This document shows positions 27,975-38,400 of a stretch of DNA of 64,000 nt, one piece after another. Position 1 is the first letter of the stretch. Every line of letters begins with the position of its first letter. Below the pieces are notes generated by a model. It worked only from the letters and a program-made list of their open reading frames with translations, was not told the origin of the DNA and made no database searches. The translations under genes and the position numbers were made by a program. This DNA comes from Psychrobacter sp. bablab_jr014 (lineage in GTDB: Bacteria > Pseudomonadota > Gammaproteobacteria > Pseudomonadales > Moraxellaceae), in assembly GCF_016464015.1 (NCBI RefSeq), contig NZ_JACDXT010000049.1:62001-126000 (forward strand). Reading direction: 5' to 3'.

Positions 27975-28994
27975 CTACGTCAATAATGCCCCAAGTGCCT
28001 CTGTCCCACGCACATCGCTTTGCTGTAGATAAATAGGATAGACAGGATATTGAATAAAGCTGCTTTCTATCTCTGCTAATAGTTTGCCTTGCCGTTTTGC
28101 GCGCTCTTGCCAAAAGCTATCTTGCTGCTGGTCACGTATCAGCTGATTGACGACGATTGCGGTCGGGGTCAGTTTGTTGTTCTCAAGCTGCTTGACAGCG
28201 CGCTTGGTTTCAGCAAGTGGCAGTACATCGGCGGTCATGACCAGCACGATGGCGGTTTGCTGATTATCGTGCAGCAGCGTCCCCGCCTGACGAAACAGCC
28301 GTTTTCTTTTTTCTAATACTTCTACTGCCTGTGCCCAGCGGTCGGGTTTGTTCGCGGTGAAAGGGTTCTCCAGCGCATTTTTACCGAAGTTTTCTGCCGC
28401 CTTATTGCTACTGGTCTGCAAATGATTACTGACCGAGCGCAATTTGGCTTGGCGGCGCTGCTGCGCGAGCAGTCCATCCGTCCACGCGCCCATCATCTCA
28501 GGCAGTACCAGCAGCCGCAGCGTGTGTCCCGTCGGCGCGGTGTCAAAAATGATATGCGCGTAGCCTTCATCGGTGGCACTCACTAAGTGCTGACACATGG
28601 ATTCGAGCATCGCTGCTTCTTGCGCCCCTGGTGCGGATTTGGACAAGCGCAAATGCTCACGGATTTTGGGCAGCATGTCAGGATTGGCGTAAGCGGTGAT
28701 GGTGCGCTCCACTTGCGCAAAATGCTGCTCGACAATTATATCGGGATTGAGCTCAATCGCGTCCAAATGTGGCGTGATGGCCGTTTTTTCATTACTTAAC
28801 TGCGTTTCCAAAACATCACCTAAGCTGTGTGCGGGGTCGGTGGAGATAATTAGCGTTTTTTGCTCCGCTGCTGCAAATTGGCTGGCGAGTGCGGCGGCGG
28901 TTGTGGTCTTGCCCACCCCGCCCTTACCACCAACAAAGATAATGGGTTTATGGTTGACGGTTTTCTTAAGGTTACTTAAAGGCTGAATTGCCAT
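27975..28994 (-). CDS. ArsA/Get3-family ATPase
   Basis: 339 residues, one ATPase unit. The deviant P-loop GKGGVGKT is at 23-30, followed by IISTDPAHSLGDVL and FDTAPTGHTLRLL in the order typical of ArsA/TRC40 proteins. There is no second half as in true arsenite pump ATPases, no ars gene nearby, and no obvious Cys cluster for metalloid binding, so arsenite resistance is unlikely. It is followed upstream on the same strand by a cory-CC-star protein gene (84 bp gap), a recurrent partner. Confidence 0.93.
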   Translation of the reverse strand: MAIQPLSNLKKTVNHKPIIFVGGKGGVGKTTTAAALASQFAAAEQKTLIISTDPAHSLGDVLETQLSNEKTAITPHLDAIELNPDIIVEQHFAQVERTITAYANPDMLPKIREHLRLSKSAPGAQEAAMLESMCQHLVSATDEGYAHIIFDTAPTGHTLRLLVLPEMMGAWTDGLLAQQRRQAKLRSVSNHLQTSSNKAAENFGKNALENPFTANKPDRWAQAVEVLEKRKRLFRQAGTLLHDNQQTAIVLVMTADVLPLAETKRAVKQLENNKLTPTAIVVNQLIRDQQQDSFWQERAKRQGKLLAEIESSFIQYPVYPIYLQQSDVRGTEALGALLT

Positions 28995-29077
28995 AAGGTT
29001 TGTCTCTGCTTATATGTCGTTTTTATGATTATTGGGTTGTTATTGGCTTCACTCAGGTAGAGCCCATTTAGTAACAG

Positions 29078-29365
29078 CTAGCAGCAGCCCACATGGTCAA
29101 AGGGGCATTTTTCCATACCCATACGCGTGTGCCAATCGTGAAAGTTTTCTAAAAACAGCGGCTGCAACTCAAGGGTATAAAAGCTTGCGGGATTATCGAT
29201 GCCTAGGCTTTCAGCAAACATCATCAGCATAAAAAAATCTTCTTCATCACGTGCCGCGCGTGCCATCGTCTGACGATATGGTGCGTGATAAAATTCATTC
29301 AGTCCCGCCAAAAATCGCCGCCACAATGGCGGTATATTGGTGTCCGTCTCAATTGGCTCGTTCAT
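29078..29365 (-). CDS. cory-CC-star protein
   Basis: 95 residues, soluble, with a central FHAPYRQTMARAARDEEDFF-like helical body and a C-terminal Cys motif CPFDHVGCC that ends the protein. This matches the small cory-CC-star type, known to occur beside ArsA-like ATPases; no function is established. The terminal cysteines could bind a metal or cluster, or pass a substrate to the ATPase. AAGGAA at good distance supports the ATG. It should be the first gene of a two-gene unit with the ArsA-like ATPase. Confidence 0.82.
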   Translation of the reverse strand: MNEPIETDTNIPPLWRRFLAGLNEFYHAPYRQTMARAARDEEDFFMLMMFAESLGIDNPASFYTLELQPLFLENFHDWHTRMGMEKCPFDHVGCC

Positions 29366-29445
29366 CGTGGTATTCCTTTTTAATCATTTAATTTTTTCTT
29401 AGCTTAACATTATAGAGCTATCAAACCATCATAACGCAGACCAAA

Positions 29446-29473
29446 AAAAACGCCAGCAGGTGCCAGCGTTTTT
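29446..29473. terminator. Bidirectional rho-independent terminator downstream of cstA
   Basis: AAAAACGC at 29446-29453 and GCGTTTTT at 29466-29473 flank a 12-nt loop. It ends the minus-strand cstA transcript (stop at 29495). Confidence 0.75.
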
Positions 29474-29494
29474 GTGTGTTGCCGCTATTAGGTG

Positions 29495-31180
29495 TTATAC
29501 ATCATCCGTGGCTTTACCTTTGTGCTCTGACCACTCGCGGCGCAGTACCGACAAGCTCTCAAAGGTCACCAATACAGTGGCAATCATAATAATGATATCC
29601 ATGATGATGAGTAGCCAGTTGCCATCGGTGTAAAAAGTCTTGAGCTGTAACAGTAGCGCAAAGACAGTCATCACCAGCAAAAACGACAGCGGCGCTAAGG
29701 TATACCATACGGGTTTGCCTTTACGCAGCAAAATGACCGTCACAATCATTAAGGTCAGTGCCGCCATCAGCTGGTTGGTCGTACCAAAGAGTGGCCAGAT
29801 GATCATACCGCCTGCGCCATCAATACCACCTGCACCGAATGCGAGTAACAAACACGTACCTACCGCCAGCAAAGTCGCCACCACGCCTTTTTTCAGAATA
29901 GGCAGATTATAAAACTCACCGAATTCTTGGAAAATATAACGCTGCAAACGCACGCCTGTATCCATCGTCGTACCCGCAAACAGCGCCGCCATAACCGTCA
30001 GCATGGTTTGTGACAGCACCATCTCAATGCCCACACCTTGGTTTAAGATGGTGGCACCACCGTCGATAAACGCGCCGATAGAGCCGTCACCGAATTTTTG
30101 ATACACCGCTTGCCAGTCGCCTAGGCTTGCAAAACCTGCGGTCGCTGCCAAGATAGCACCGAGTGCCAACAGACCTTCGCCCAGTGCGCCGAAATAACCC
30201 ACAAAACGTGTGTCTTCTTCTTTATCAATCTGCTTTGAGGTTGTACCTGTCGCTACCAAGCCATGGAAGCCTGAAATCGCACCACAGGCAATGGTCACGA
30301 ACAGTAATGGCAAAATGGACGGCGTATCTGCTGGCAAGTTGGTATTGACAGTTGGCGCGACGATGTCGGGCGTGGCAATAAAGATTGCCGCATACAACAA
30401 AATCAAGCCCACGAACAGCTGTAAGCCATTTATATAATCGCGCGGCTGGAGCAGCATCCATACAGGCAGTAGTGACGCAATCGCCGCATACACAAATAGG
30501 ATAATAATCCATACTGCCGTGTCAGGCAGACCCATCACCGTCTCAGGCAACACGATTGGGAACATAGGCCCCAAATAAATGAGCGTGTATAGCGCCACCA
30601 CGCCTACGATAGACACGATAGGCAGACTCATTTTGTAGCGGTAGATACACTGACCGATAATAAAGGCAACAACCAGCGCGCCCCACACAGGCAGCACGGC
30701 CGATGGCGTCTTAATCATCATATTGGCAATCGCCACACCGAATACCGCGTTGACCATGAGCAGCAGCAAGAATATCACCACCATCATCAGACTGCGCACG
30801 CGCGATCCCATGACAGTACCTGCGATAGAGCCAATCGACTGTCCACGGTTACGCATACTCGCCCACACAGCAGACATATCATGCACGCCTGCCATGAAAA
30901 TCGTCCCAAATACTACCCAAAGCACGGCAGGTACCCAGCCCCAAATCACCGCAATCGCAGGGCCGATAATAGGCGCTGCGCCTGCAACCGAAGTAAAATG
31001 ATGTCCCCACAAGACATATTTATTGGTCGGTACATAATCAACGCCGTCCTTCATAGTATGGGCTGGCGTGGGACGGCTGTTGTCTAGCGCCAAAATCTTG
31101 GTCGCGATAAATTTGGAATAAAAAATATAGCCACAAAGCATTGCAGCGACGCCAAATAATAATACAATGGCACTGTTCAT
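29495..31180 (-). CDS. cstA: CstA-family peptide/pyruvate transporter (carbon starvation protein A)
   Basis: 561 residues, more than twelve membrane helices. Family signatures are HHFTSVAGAAPIIGPAIAV near residue 60 and MSAVWASMRNRGQSIGSIAG near 105. E. coli CstA is about 700 residues, so this is the shorter form common in other proteobacteria. CstA-type proteins take up peptides or pyruvate when carbon is short. AAGGAG lies 6 nt before the ATG. The 639-bp upstream gap may hold starvation-responsive control sites; a GTCATGA/TCATGAC inverted repeat is present at about 31357-31389. Confidence 0.95.
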   Translation of the reverse strand: MNSAIVLLFGVAAMLCGYIFYSKFIATKILALDNSRPTPAHTMKDGVDYVPTNKYVLWGHHFTSVAGAAPIIGPAIAVIWGWVPAVLWVVFGTIFMAGVHDMSAVWASMRNRGQSIGSIAGTVMGSRVRSLMMVVIFLLLLMVNAVFGVAIANMMIKTPSAVLPVWGALVVAFIIGQCIYRYKMSLPIVSIVGVVALYTLIYLGPMFPIVLPETVMGLPDTAVWIIILFVYAAIASLLPVWMLLQPRDYINGLQLFVGLILLYAAIFIATPDIVAPTVNTNLPADTPSILPLLFVTIACGAISGFHGLVATGTTSKQIDKEEDTRFVGYFGALGEGLLALGAILAATAGFASLGDWQAVYQKFGDGSIGAFIDGGATILNQGVGIEMVLSQTMLTVMAALFAGTTMDTGVRLQRYIFQEFGEFYNLPILKKGVVATLLAVGTCLLLAFGAGGIDGAGGMIIWPLFGTTNQLMAALTLMIVTVILLRKGKPVWYTLAPLSFLLVMTVFALLLQLKTFYTDGNWLLIIMDIIIMIATVLVTFESLSVLRREWSEHKGKATDDV

Positions 31181-31419
31181 CTTATCTCTCCTTAGATAAG
31201 CCGAGCATATACACCCGTCTTGTCTTACTTGTTTTTATACAGATGCTGGCAAGGTAGGTAGGTTCAATATCAGGCTTGGTTTTGATGTTGCCTTGTTATT
31301 ATTGTGCGTCCATGTGCCTAAAGTGACAGCACCTGTGTTATTTAAAACCTTACACAGGTCATGATGAAATGATTGTCGTGTGTCATGACTGATTACTGCG
31401 TTATTATTTTTGATAAAAA

Positions 31420-31471
31420 TTAGGGCATGTCTTCATTTAGGCATAGATTTTTGAATTGAAGACACACCATA
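31420..31471. repeat. Vestigial MITE-like element (two fused terminal repeats)
   Basis: The left end, TTAGGGCATGTCTTCATTT, and a right end resembling the inner part of the element at 39760-39934 (GAAGACACACC) face each other only about 15 bp apart. This looks like an internal deletion product or an eroded copy of the MITE between recC and recB. It lies in the 639-bp gap between cstA and the gene at 31820; the rest of that gap holds no convincing gene. Confidence 0.6.
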
Positions 31472-31819
31472 GAATAAACAGCAAAAAAAGCAGTCAAAAA
31501 AACAGTAGCCAACCTGCAGCTACTGATAGAGAAATCGGCAAAAATGAATCCCTGCCTCAGTGTATCTGATTTATTGAACAATGTAACGCTAACCATAGAC
31601 AAAATTTGCCCACTGACGGGTATACTTTCAGTATTTCTACTAATTATATGCTGATGAATATTAAGAGAAACGGTATAGTGATTCAGACAGACGACAGGTA
31701 AAATATACGAACAACGCCAGCAAATGCATCATTCAAGGATGAGGTGTGATTGCAGCACGCTATTATTTATAAAAATAGCGTTAAAAACATAACAAAACTT
31801 ATTTAAAAAAGGCAGGACA

Positions 31820-32497
31820 ATGGCGCATTATTTTGGATTCATTCCTTCTCAAAAACTCTCCAACATGATTGATGAAGCCGAGCATATTATCTATACCAAA
31901 GCAGACGTGGATTATTACCCCTACCGCAATGCACTGGTGCAGCAAATTGCGCGCGAGCTGAATGACAACTTTTTGGTGCGCTTGGTACAGACCACGCCCA
32001 ATCCTGAGCGCAAAGCCGCAATGGACAAAATTGCCACCACCATCGAGCGCTCAACCGAATCCATGCTCAAGGTGCTGCTTGGCAAAGACAGTAACGAAGA
32101 CATTCTGCCCAGCTTCTATTTTTTAGAAAATGAAACCATGTTTATTGATAATGACGGCAAGCGCCGCGTGGGTTTTCAGCTGACTGACGCGCAAGTACAA
32201 ACGATTCACAAAGGGTTTGATGCTGTCAGCGATGACCATGTAGACTTGGCAGATTTTAAGCAAGCACTGATTACCATGAGCGATGCGGCCATGTATCACT
32301 TCATGACCCGTTTTACCCAAACGCTCAAGCTTGGCATGATTAAACGCCGCGCTATTCCTGTGACCAAAGCAGCGATTGATAAAGGTGTGGGCATCGCGCT
32401 CAATCGATTGTTGCCCCAGCTGCCTAATGACGGAGTCAATCGTTTGGCGCAGTTTTATCGCCCCTACTTTATTGAAATACCAGACAATGCTGAATAA
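31820..32497 (+). CDS. Conserved hypothetical soluble protein
   Basis: 225 residues, soluble, mostly helical, with no signal peptide. It contains VQTTPNPERKAAMDKIATT and a second part FMTRFTQTLKLGMIKRRAI. I do not recognise a family; the codon use and GC match the neighbours, so it is native to the genome. AGGA lies just before the ATG. It precedes hpt by 141 bp. Confidence 0.75.
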   Translation: MAHYFGFIPSQKLSNMIDEAEHIIYTKADVDYYPYRNALVQQIARELNDNFLVRLVQTTPNPERKAAMDKIATTIERSTESMLKVLLGKDSNEDILPSFYFLENETMFIDNDGKRRVGFQLTDAQVQTIHKGFDAVSDDHVDLADFKQALITMSDAAMYHFMTRFTQTLKLGMIKRRAIPVTKAAIDKGVGIALNRLLPQLPNDGVNRLAQFYRPYFIEIPDNAE

Positions 32498-32638
32498 CAC
32501 AAAGTATCCATTGGGCTGTACGGCTTGTACATATTGACTTGCACGTCTAATAATTGATAAGAAAAGTCTACTGCACTGTTGGGCAAATACACAAAAACTT
32601 GCTAAAATACGCAGCACTTTTTATAAAAGGCGCATCCT

Positions 32639-33202
32639 ATGACCCAAATCAGCAACCAAGAAATCGAAAAAACGCTCCGCAACTCAGAATGCCTTATCAG
32701 CAGCATCGAAGTTGCCGCCGCTTATGAGCGTTTGGCCGCTCAGCTAAACTTGTCTTATGCGGGGCTAAACCCGATTGTCATGGTCGTTATGAATGGTGGA
32801 TTGATTCCAGCAGGTCAATTGCTTACACAACTGACGTTCTACCATCGCATGCACTACATCCACGCCTCTCGTTACCGCGACAACCAAGGCACGAACGAGC
32901 TAAACTGGAAGTTCAAGCCTGATGTCAACATCGAAGGCGAGCACGTGCTTTTGATTGATGATATTTTTGATGAAGGCATTACCCTAAAAGCCGTTGTTGA
33001 AGAGTTGGGTAAAGAAAAGCCACTCTCTATCAACTCATGCGTACTACTAAACAAAATCCACGACCGCAAAGTTCCTGATTTTGATGTTGATTTTGTGGGT
33101 ATCGAAGTTGCTGACCGTTACGTTTATGGCTGCGGCATGGACTTCCATGGTTACTTACGCCACTTACCAGGCATCTACGCGATTAAAGAAGACAAAGTAT
33201 AA
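32639..33202 (+). CDS. hpt: Hypoxanthine-guanine phosphoribosyltransferase
   Basis: 187 residues of the type I phosphoribosyltransferase fold. The PRPP-binding motif is VLLIDDIFDEGITL (about residues 102-115) and the base-contact region FVGIEVADRYVYGCGMD lies near the C-terminus. It salvages hypoxanthine and guanine to IMP and GMP in the cytoplasm. AAGG precedes the ATG and a strong terminator follows. Confidence 0.93.
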   Translation: MTQISNQEIEKTLRNSECLISSIEVAAAYERLAAQLNLSYAGLNPIVMVVMNGGLIPAGQLLTQLTFYHRMHYIHASRYRDNQGTNELNWKFKPDVNIEGEHVLLIDDIFDEGITLKAVVEELGKEKPLSINSCVLLNKIHDRKVPDFDVDFVGIEVADRYVYGCGMDFHGYLRHLPGIYAIKEDKV

Positions 33203-33233
33203 TTGTTTTAGATAAATTAGCTGAAACGTTATC

Positions 33234-33267
33234 AAAAAAAGCATCCCCACGCGAGGATGCTTTTTTT
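33234..33267. terminator. Rho-independent terminator after hpt
   Basis: GCATCC and GGATGC arms extended by A and T runs around an 8-nt loop. It lies between convergent hpt and recD and can serve both. Confidence 0.92.
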
Positions 33268-33319
33268 ATGTCACTGTTTTTATATGCTTAATAAAGAACA
33301 CGACCAAATATAGAAAAAT

Positions 33320-35431
33320 CTATGCCTCAGTATCCGCGCTTGCAAATTGCAAAGACAGCCCTGTCTGGCGAATGGTTGGTGTACCCAGCGCATATTCAAA
33401 TGCCGATAGCGTACTAAATATCGAGACCTGCTTTTTGGCGCGCGTCACAGCGGTATAGATCAGCTCTTGGCTGAGTAAGCGCGTGTGCTGATCATCAAAG
33501 GCAATCGCCACATGCGTAAATTCTGAACCTTGTGACTTATGGATGGTCATGGCATAGGCCGTTGTGACCATATCATCGCTCATCATATTTACGGCAATAC
33601 CCTGCCCCTTACCCTCAAAAAACACCTGCAAGCGTCCGCGCTCTGTCTCCAAGCACACACCAATATCACCGTTAAATAATCCCAGCTCATAATTGTTTTG
33701 CAGCACCATCACAGGTCTGCCGTGATACCACTCAGACTTTGATAGTGGCAGCTGTAGCGCCTCTTTATGCTGCTGGGTTAGATATTGATTGATATGATGA
33801 TCGCCGCAACTGCCATGATGTCCTGCAGTAAGTATCTTATATTCACCCAATACAGCCATTAGCTGGCTTGCAAAAACAAGCGCCTCTGAATTTGGTATGG
33901 ATTTCGCTTTTAATTTATCTAGTCTAATATTATTAGTTTTTTTAAAATAATTTGAATATTTAGATGAAATTAATTTTAGAAATTTAATTTTACTTAGGCT
34001 ATTTATATCAGAAATACCTTGATATAAAGGATAGAATTCAAGACTGTCTTGGGTATTAATGATATTCCAAACGCCTTGCGGGGCTTTGTTTTCAGTATTA
34101 ATAAAGCGCGCAAGCCGCCCAATGCCTGATTCGTCATCAAAACGGCGACTGATACTAAGCGCCTGATGGACGTCTTGCAATGCAGGAACGCGGCACAAGT
34201 CAGCGAGCACCGCGCCTGCATCGACAGCGGCAAGTTGATTGGCATCACCAAGCAGTATCAAACGCGCACCCGCTTTTACGGCACGTACCAAGTCTTTTGC
34301 AAGCTCCACCCCAAGCATCGAGGCTTCATCGACGATGATAATATCTTCGCCCAGTGGGTTGTCTTGATGATAGCGCGCGCGTCCACCCTGCCCGATGCCT
34401 AGCAAGCGGTGAATGGTCTTGGCTTCGGGCAGCTGCATATCAATGCCTGCTTGCTCAATCGCTGCCTGTAGTGACTCTTGCATCCGCTGCGCCGCCTTCC
34501 CTGTGGGTGCTGCCAAAGCCAAATTGGGCGCGTCGCCTAACCTGTTCTCTGCCTCCTGCCCGCTTTGTAATGCCATCACCAGCTGCGCGACGGTAAAGGT
34601 CTTCCCCGTCCCTGGTCCACCTGTGATGATGCTCAGCGCCGAGTGGTTTGCCATATCAATAGCGCTTTGCTGCTCGGTATTTAGTAGCGGGTTGGGATCA
34701 ATATCAAGAGGCTGTACGCGCTGCGCTTTAATACGCATGACATGTGCGACAAGGTCATGCTCTGCTTGCCATGCACGTTGTAGCCAAAGGGTAAGCGTTT
34801 GGCTATCTTTTTGCCAATGATAAATAATGGGCGTGTTGTTGGTATTTTTCTTATTATTTTCCTGTATAAATGGGTTAGTTTTTATTAGATTTTTTAATTT
34901 ACTTAGGCTATTTTCATTAGTGTCTGTTTGGTTTATTTTTTGGAAGACATTATACAGCTCAGCGCTACTGTAATAACGAGCGGTAAGGCTGTCTTTTTGA
35001 TAAGCAGGCAAGGACAGCTGCCACAATGCTGCTTTCCAGTGCGTATCATCGGTCAAAAACGTTGCCAGTGTTAATGGCGTATCGTCGGCGTCAGACGCAG
35101 GTGGCAAACAGTCTAGCAGCGGACGCACCATGGCTTCTAGGAGCTGCTGTTGCCATGCATGGTCTGCCGTCAGCGTCAAGACCGTGTGTCCCTCCTCCAG
35201 CCGCTGAATCAGTAGCACGAACAGCGCCGTAAACAGATCCGCTGTCCCCTGCTCGGCTTTACTCTGTGTATCATCAATCGGCGCATGGGTACGCTGACGC
35301 TGATAGGCGGTATGGGTCTTTAGGCGGCGCTGAATGAGATACTCGCTCACCGTCATCGCCCAGCGGCTGTCATCGCTAGGCTCAGCGCCAGCACTTGGGC
35401 GTAATGTCATGTCAAAGGGCGACGTACTCAT
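33320..35431 (-). CDS. recD: Exodeoxyribonuclease V subunit RecD
   Basis: 703 residues; 5'-3' helicase subunit of RecBCD, which resects double-strand breaks and destroys foreign linear DNA. Walker A GGPGTGKT is at 271-278, the Walker B region reads DIIIVDEASML, and the C-terminal VTTAYAMTIHKSQGSEF and YTAVTRAKK are normal. Two AT-rich segments interrupt an otherwise GC-richer gene: about residues 162-210 (NSLSKLKNL core) and 473-520 (NSLSKIKFL core). Both are low-complexity, Asn/Lys-rich and related in sequence, so they look like inserted repeat-derived peptides in loops. The frame stays open and the gene is probably functional. AAGGA precedes the ATG; recB ends 51 bp upstream. Confidence 0.95.
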   Translation of the reverse strand: MSTSPFDMTLRPSAGAEPSDDSRWAMTVSEYLIQRRLKTHTAYQRQRTHAPIDDTQSKAEQGTADLFTALFVLLIQRLEEGHTVLTLTADHAWQQQLLEAMVRPLLDCLPPASDADDTPLTLATFLTDDTHWKAALWQLSLPAYQKDSLTARYYSSAELYNVFQKINQTDTNENSLSKLKNLIKTNPFIQENNKKNTNNTPIIYHWQKDSQTLTLWLQRAWQAEHDLVAHVMRIKAQRVQPLDIDPNPLLNTEQQSAIDMANHSALSIITGGPGTGKTFTVAQLVMALQSGQEAENRLGDAPNLALAAPTGKAAQRMQESLQAAIEQAGIDMQLPEAKTIHRLLGIGQGGRARYHQDNPLGEDIIIVDEASMLGVELAKDLVRAVKAGARLILLGDANQLAAVDAGAVLADLCRVPALQDVHQALSISRRFDDESGIGRLARFINTENKAPQGVWNIINTQDSLEFYPLYQGISDINSLSKIKFLKLISSKYSNYFKKTNNIRLDKLKAKSIPNSEALVFASQLMAVLGEYKILTAGHHGSCGDHHINQYLTQQHKEALQLPLSKSEWYHGRPVMVLQNNYELGLFNGDIGVCLETERGRLQVFFEGKGQGIAVNMMSDDMVTTAYAMTIHKSQGSEFTHVAIAFDDQHTRLLSQELIYTAVTRAKKQVSIFSTLSAFEYALGTPTIRQTGLSLQFASADTEA
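33993..34003 (-). repeat. AATAGCCTAAG word, copy in recD (second insertion)
   Basis: Read on the coding strand the word is AATAGCCTAAG, extended here to AATAGCCTAAGTAAA, encoding Asn-Ser-Leu-Ser-Lys at about residue 477. It begins an AT-rich insertion. Confidence 0.75.
34902..34912 (-). repeat. AATAGCCTAAG word, copy in recD (first insertion)
   Basis: Same word and extension (AATAGCCTAAGTAAA) encoding Asn-Ser-Leu-Ser-Lys at residues 174-178, at the start of the first AT-rich RecD insertion. Confidence 0.75.
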
Positions 35432-35481
35432 AATCTATCCTTAATCAATAAAACCAAAAACGGCGGCGTGTTTTTTTATCC

Positions 35482-38400
35482 CTACCGATTGGGCAAGCCA
35501 AAAAACGCATCCAATGCGAGCACCAAAGCAACAGGAATGTCCCACGTGATGCGCCCATATCCCGCCTGCGCGCCTTGACCGATACCGCGCAAAAACAGAT
35601 ACTCCACCGCGCCAAGATACTGCGCTTCATTGCCTTGATAATCGCTAATTCGCAGCTTTAATAAGCGGTGCAGCGCGACTTGATAAATGGCTGCCTGTAG
35701 CCAATAGCCTGCATGACTCATGGCAATTTTAAGCTGCTCTGGCTCGTAGCTTGCATCATTCGCGCCCAGATAGTTACTCTTATAATCCACGACATAATAC
35801 TTGCCTGCATGAGCGTAGACCAAATCTATCTCGCCGCGTAAATAGCGGTAGATGTGCGCTATCGGGGCTGCGCTTAGATTGATATGCTTGTCAGGGTCAT
35901 TGGGCAAGTGCGCTGCAAAAATCTCATTAAGCTGCTCGGTGTTAAAGCTGGCTGCCAAACCCATGTTAAACCCAAGCTCCGCCATGCGCTGATGCGGGGC
36001 GATAGCGTGTAGCGGTTGCCCTGAGGCCAACAGCGGTGCGTCTAAAATGCTTGCCAGCCAGTCCTTTAAGGAGATATGTTGCGGCGATAGTGGCGCATCG
36101 TCAGTGGCGGACGTACCCTCATTTGACTGTCGCGGCGTAGTTTGCGGGGTAGACAGGTACTGGTTGGGCAGCTGATATTGGCGAATGCCTTGGTCAATCA
36201 CTGCCGACCACGTTTGCGGCTGGTCAAAGTCGATTTTTTCGAGCACTTGGTGCAAAAATGTCCCCGCATTTGCCCCTTTAACAAAGCTAAAGCGGATGTC
36301 CTCCGCCGCACCTGCCTGCTTAGATTCATTGACACGCATGGGGCTGCTGACCAAATCGTCTTCAATCGCATCATCAAAGACCGCAAGGTCATGACTTTGC
36401 TCGGTCAACTGACGTGCTAGGGCGGTAAAGCTGGTCTTGGTCCACCCCTGAAAATAGTGCTGTTGGCGTTGGGCTTCGGCGGCGCGATAGTCGATATACT
36501 GCGCCTCTTGGGCAGGGTTTGGCTCACTATCGGACGCTGGCATGAGCGCTTGGCTGCTTTGTAATACCGTGTCTATCGCGTCTTTTAGCACATCGTGTGA
36601 CAGCCAGCCAATATATGGCGTTAAACGCTCAGGCAAAGTGTGCTCAGGCGTATCAAGGCAGTCGAGCCAGGTGCGTAAGGGCTTGTCATCCAGTCCGTGT
36701 TTGGTCTTCGCATCGGTAATCACTACAAACAGCTGCTCACTGGCACGGGTCATCGCCACATAGGTCAGGCGGCGCATTTCATCCATTGCCTCTTTTGCTT
36801 CAACGTCCGAAAAGTAGTTTTCTTGCCCCATTGCGCCTGTGATGGCTTGGTATTTGTGCTTACTTGCCGACAGGCGGCGTTCGGTGTGCGGCTGGTCTTG
36901 ATAGTCCGTCTGATTGACGCTAATGTCATGGTCGTACAAATACAGCGCATGCGTATTTTTTTTAGTATTGCGATAGATGCTCTTATCGAGTCCGAGCGCA
37001 TACACCACAGGAAACTCTAGCCCCTTAGACTTATGCATGGTCATCAGCTGTACGCCTGATGCGGTCGGTAGTGGCTGCTGCTTTGCCCAATCAGGCACGC
37101 CGCCTTGGCTCATCTGTTTTTTATACCACTGTAATAGCTCGTATTCACCCAAGTGCATTGCATATTGCGCCAAAATATCCATGATATGGCGCAAGTCCAT
37201 GAGATGACGCGTGCCCTCGGTCGTCCCCGCCAGCGCCGTCCATAGGCTCTTGGCTTGGGTTTCGGGTGCTTGCAGTGCCATTAAGGCATTGCGCCCCAAG
37301 ATATAATGCAGCGCCGACAACACGCCGCTGTGCTGCCAATAGATGGCGGCACGCTTTAAATCACTTTGCAGCTTTTGATAATACGCCTTTAAATCGCTGT
37401 CGCCATCGGTCGTGGCGGTCTCGTCACCGCTGTCAATCAGGGCTTGCGCTTGTTTTAGGCTCAGCTGATAAAAATGACTGGTCAATAAGCGATTGATAAT
37501 GTCGCGGCGCTGCGGGCGCAAGAGGGCTTCGAGCAGCACCAAAATATCCTCGGCAATCACGGTGCTAAAGACGCTGTCCTCAGTCGTCACCAGCGCATCA
37601 ACGCCCAAATCGTGCAGCACCTTTTCGACCGCTTGCAAGTCTTTTTTGGCGCGTCCCAATACAGCAATGTCGCTTGGACGTAAGGCGCGCCCTTTGAGCT
37701 GCGGATTGCTTGCTAATAAGGCGGCGATATGATGTGCAGTTAGGCTGGCGTAATCGTGGCTGTCGTTGTCTTCGTCGTTGTGCGGTACGTGCAAAATGGT
37801 CACCGCCTCTGTTGAGGTCATACCGCGCAGTGACTCAGACACGACCGCATCGGGCTGGTGCCAAGAGGCGTTGCTCTCAGGGTTGGCAGCGGTGATGTAT
37901 TGGTATTCGATGTTGTGTCCCAATGCGGCAAGCGTATTGGGCGCAGTCGTCGGCTCTGCGCTCGGCTGTCCGAACCAATGGTTTAATGACTCAATCATCT
38001 GCGCGTTTGAGCGGCGGTTGATATCGAGGCTCATGCGGTGCGCGGGTGCAAATTTGGTTTTGATTTGGTTATAGTTGGCGACATCGCCACCACGAAAGCC
38101 ATAAATCGCCTGCTTTGGGTCACCGACGAGTAGTAAAAAATTGCGTCTGCCTTGCACATCCAAATGCTCAGGCAGCGCACTGTCAGGCATATAGATGCGC
38201 TCAATCATCTTTGCCTGCTCGGTATTGATATCCTGCGACTCATCAATCAGCGCCACAGGGTAATGATGGCGAATATAACGCGCCAGCCGTGCACCCTCGA
38301 TACCCGCCAAGGCTTGGTTCAGGCGCAGCATTTGTAACCCAAAGGTGGTCTCGCCTGCTGCCTCTAGCAGCATTGGCAAACGCTCACGCACGCGTAGGGC

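Noticed and set aside
27975..28994. Arsenite pump ATPase
   Set aside because: Single ATPase unit, no ars genes and no metalloid Cys cluster.
31420..31602. Minus-strand 60-residue ORF in the cstA upstream gap
   Set aside because: It runs through the vestigial MITE, has no ribosome binding site and no protein-like pattern.
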